Of a DNA stretch of 5,999 nt, positions 5,134-5,999 are shown piece after piece. Both the position numbers and the translations under genes were made by a program. How positions within the stretch are numbered: position 1 is the stretch's first letter; each line of letters opens with the position of its first letter. This DNA is from an archaeon (GTDB lineage Archaea; Nanoarchaeota; Nanoarchaeia; Pacearchaeales; GW2011-AR1): positions 1 to 5,999 of the forward strand of contig DAOWCW010000047.1 of the NCBI GenBank assembly GCA_030639395.1. The letters run 5' to 3'. Under the pieces are notes generated by a model. That model did not search any database. It was not told where the DNA came from and was given only the letters and a program-made list of their open reading frames with translations.

Positions 5134-5666
5134 TAGGCTTTATCTACTATCTTCCCATTTCCGGAATGTAGGGATAATATCTGTTGATGCACTACTGGGT
5201 CAAATTGAGAGAGAACATGTGCTGAATTACCACCTATCTCCCGAATAATTTTACTACATTTATCAATATGAACCATGACATCATTAATGATTTTAGACAT
5301 ACCAATTTTATCAAATTTTTCTGCCATTGGTAGCCATTCCCATCCATTTTTAGAATCCCAGCGATTGTCTCTATGCCCAGGCATTTTATTACGGAACTTT
5401 CTTAATGTCCCATCTTTATAATAAATAGGTGGTTCTGGGAAGCCAATTCCCTTAACTGTTTTGTATTTTTCTGTATGGTCATATAAGGAATTAATTTCCA
5501 GTAAAAAATAATCAGCCAAAAAACAAGAATTTTTCTTATTTGATGCTAAAAGTTGGTTGGGAAAATATTGCAACTGAGACTTATTTTCATTAATGATTTT
5601 ATTATAATCTATCAGGCAAAAGATTGTACCAAAACACAGTCTCAAATGGAGAAAATCATCATTCAT
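5133..5666 (-). CDS. Uncharacterised protein with HEPN-like RN-x4-H motif
   Basis: This 177-residue protein is not firmly recognised. It is largely helical by composition, and contains TLRKFRNKMPGHRDNRWD at 87-104. R92-N93 followed by H98 fits the R-(polar)-x4-H catalytic motif of HEPN-fold ribonucleases, and the GHRD context recalls the LRxxxxGHxD/AHxD motifs of HEPN or AbiU2-like proteins. A C-terminal helical stretch follows (MSKIINDVMVHIDKCSKIIR, 123-142), also as in such folds. Calling it an RNase is inference. The ATG at 5666 is chosen because it comes 2 nt after the stop of the 57-residue membrane protein; the frame stays open to 5765 but overlaps that gene. No Shine-Dalgarno site is evident. 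Its stop codon touches the next repeat module, so it ends the transcription unit. A toxin or defence role with the membrane peptide as partner is possible. Confidence 0.7.
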   Translation of the reverse strand: MNDDFLHLRLCFGTIFCLIDYNKIINENKSQLQYFPNQLLASNKKNSCFLADYFLLEINSLYDHTEKYKTVKGIGFPEPPIYYKDGTLRKFRNKMPGHRDNRWDSKNGWEWLPMAEKFDKIGMSKIINDVMVHIDKCSKIIREIGGNSAHVLSQFDPVVHQQILSLHSGNGKIVDKA

Positions 5667-5668
5667 TT

Positions 5669-5842
5669 TTATGAATACGCCCATACTATAAATAGTAAAT
5701 AAGCAATTTGTGCAATAATATATATTGCCCCAATCCATAGGATAACTTTTACAAATTCTCCCCACCTTTTTTGCCTTTCAGCATCCTTTTTTTTAAGATA
5801 CTTCACCAATTCACTTGTTTCTTTTTTATCCTTTTTCTTCAT
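5669..5842 (-). CDS. Small membrane protein (57 residues)
   Basis: A strongly basic and charged N-terminal half (MKKKDKKETSELVKYLKKKD and on to WGEF at 30) is followed by one hydrophobic segment at about 31-55 (VKVILWIGAIYIIAQIAYLL), ending VWAYS. The positive N-terminus favours a cytoplasmic N-terminus and single-pass topology. ATG 5842 is preferred over the in-frame TTG at 5857 because the repeat-borne TATA box lies 22-29 nt upstream of 5842, as in copy A. It is the first gene of a two-gene unit; the HEPN-like protein starts 2 nt after its TAA. It could anchor or neutralise its partner, but nothing in the sequence proves this. Confidence 0.72.
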   Translation of the reverse strand: MKKKDKKETSELVKYLKKKDAERQKRWGEFVKVILWIGAIYIIAQIAYLLFIVWAYS

Positions 5843-5905
5843 AAAATAACCATCCAAATTAGCTATAAAAATGTTTAGAAACCCAATAGATAGTAGTGCG
5901 AGAGT
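5842..5905 (-). repeat. Promoter module repeat, copy B
   Basis: This is the second 64-bp copy, ungapped against 5070-5133, with differences clustered in two short patches. It carries the same TATA box, the same GTTTCTAAACAT stretch and the same CGCACTACTAT element. Its outer end meets an AT-rich palindrome at 5905-5918, which may mark the border of the block. Confidence 0.8.
5864..5871 (-). promoter_or_regulatory. TATA box of the small membrane protein/HEPN-like unit
   Basis: On the minus strand the box reads TTTTTATA, 22-29 nt before ATG 5842, inside repeat copy B. The predicted message is leaderless. Confidence 0.6.
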
Positions 5906-5918
5906 TTAATTAATTAAA
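5905..5918. repeat. 14-bp perfect AT palindrome at the edge of repeat copy B
   Basis: TTTAATTAATTAAA is its own reverse complement. It lies just downstream of the stop of the partial gene at 5925 and touches the outer end of repeat copy B. It could contribute to termination or be a junction scar; being pure A/T it could also be chance. Confidence 0.35.
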
Positions 5919-5924
5919 TTATTC

Positions 5925-5999
5925 TCATCTAACCGTAAACAAATCCCGATCATCAACATCAAAAACCCCAGTCCGAACTCCACAATCCAACCATCCATG
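5925..5999 (-). CDS. C-terminal fragment of an unidentified gene
   Basis: The frame is open from the right edge to a TGA at 5925-5927. It encodes 24 residues ending VRTGVFDVDDRDLFTVR. Codons end mostly in T or G, matching the minus-strand genes in the skewed parts of the window such as pyrH. An alternative frame, with ATG at 5998 and stop at 5906, gives a 30-residue hydrophobic peptide but with less convincing composition. I cannot assign a family. Confidence 0.45.
   Translation of the reverse strand, partial: HGWLDCGVRTGVFDVDDRDLFTVR

Noticed and set aside
5906..5998. 30-residue hydrophobic minus-strand ORF at the right edge
   Set aside because: It overlaps the alternative frame ending at 5925, whose composition fits the neighbouring genes better; its end runs into the AT palindrome.
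1..5999. CRISPR array, tRNA/rRNA gene or insertion sequence
   Set aside because: No regularly spaced short repeats, no cloverleaf-like or conserved rRNA sequence, and no transposase motifs seen on either strand.

Overview
The window looks like a stretch of an archaeal chromosome, most likely a small-genome (DPANN-type, Woesearchaeota/Pacearchaeota-like) lineage. The signs are TATA-box promoters placed 22-30 nt upstream of start codons with little or no leader, a TrmB-type winged-helix regulator, an archaeal-type UMP kinase of the amino-acid-kinase fold, tightly packed genes with 1-8 nt gaps or overlaps, and AT-rich DNA. The assignment rests on family recognition and gene style, not on a marker gene, so it is moderate. 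All genes are on the minus strand except the TrmB regulator.

Left edge (1-830): a two-gene minus-strand unit of a small winged-helix protein (91-360) and the N-terminus of a probable RelE-fold toxin-like protein (1-90). It has a TATA box flanked by a 7-bp inverted repeat, as expected of an autoregulated toxin-antitoxin pair. Upstream lies a decayed, truncated Bro-N (phage antirepressor-like) gene (417-806) with two opposite frameshifts.

Centre (830-3153): a compact four-gene minus-strand operon, reading 3089 to 830, encodes two paralogous membrane proteins that each carry one textbook EF-hand loop, followed by two unrecognised membrane proteins with two predicted transmembrane segments each. 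Gaps are 2 nt, 1 nt and an 8-nt overlap, with good Shine-Dalgarno sites inside the operon. It diverges from a TrmB-family regulator (3153-3887), and the two units share one palindromic TATA box. This is the best candidate here for an undescribed system: a calcium-binding membrane complex under a possible local regulator.

Right side (3888-5999): pyrH (UMP kinase, 3922-4629) converges on the regulator gene. Beyond it lies a block with weaker strand bias. It holds a Cys-rich membrane-anchored protein (4699-5070) and a two-gene unit of a 57-residue membrane protein plus a protein with an RN-x4-H, HEPN-like motif (5133-5842). Both transcription units start with the same 64-bp promoter module (about 83% identical), and the pyrH promoter carries a degenerate version of its upstream element at the same spacing. 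The last 75 bases are probably the C-terminus of another minus-strand gene.

The + strand is strikingly C-rich and G-poor over most of the window whatever the gene direction. The bias fades in the Bro-N remnant and in the 4700-5900 block, consistent with recent acquisition of those parts. I see no tRNA, rRNA, CRISPR array or insertion sequence.
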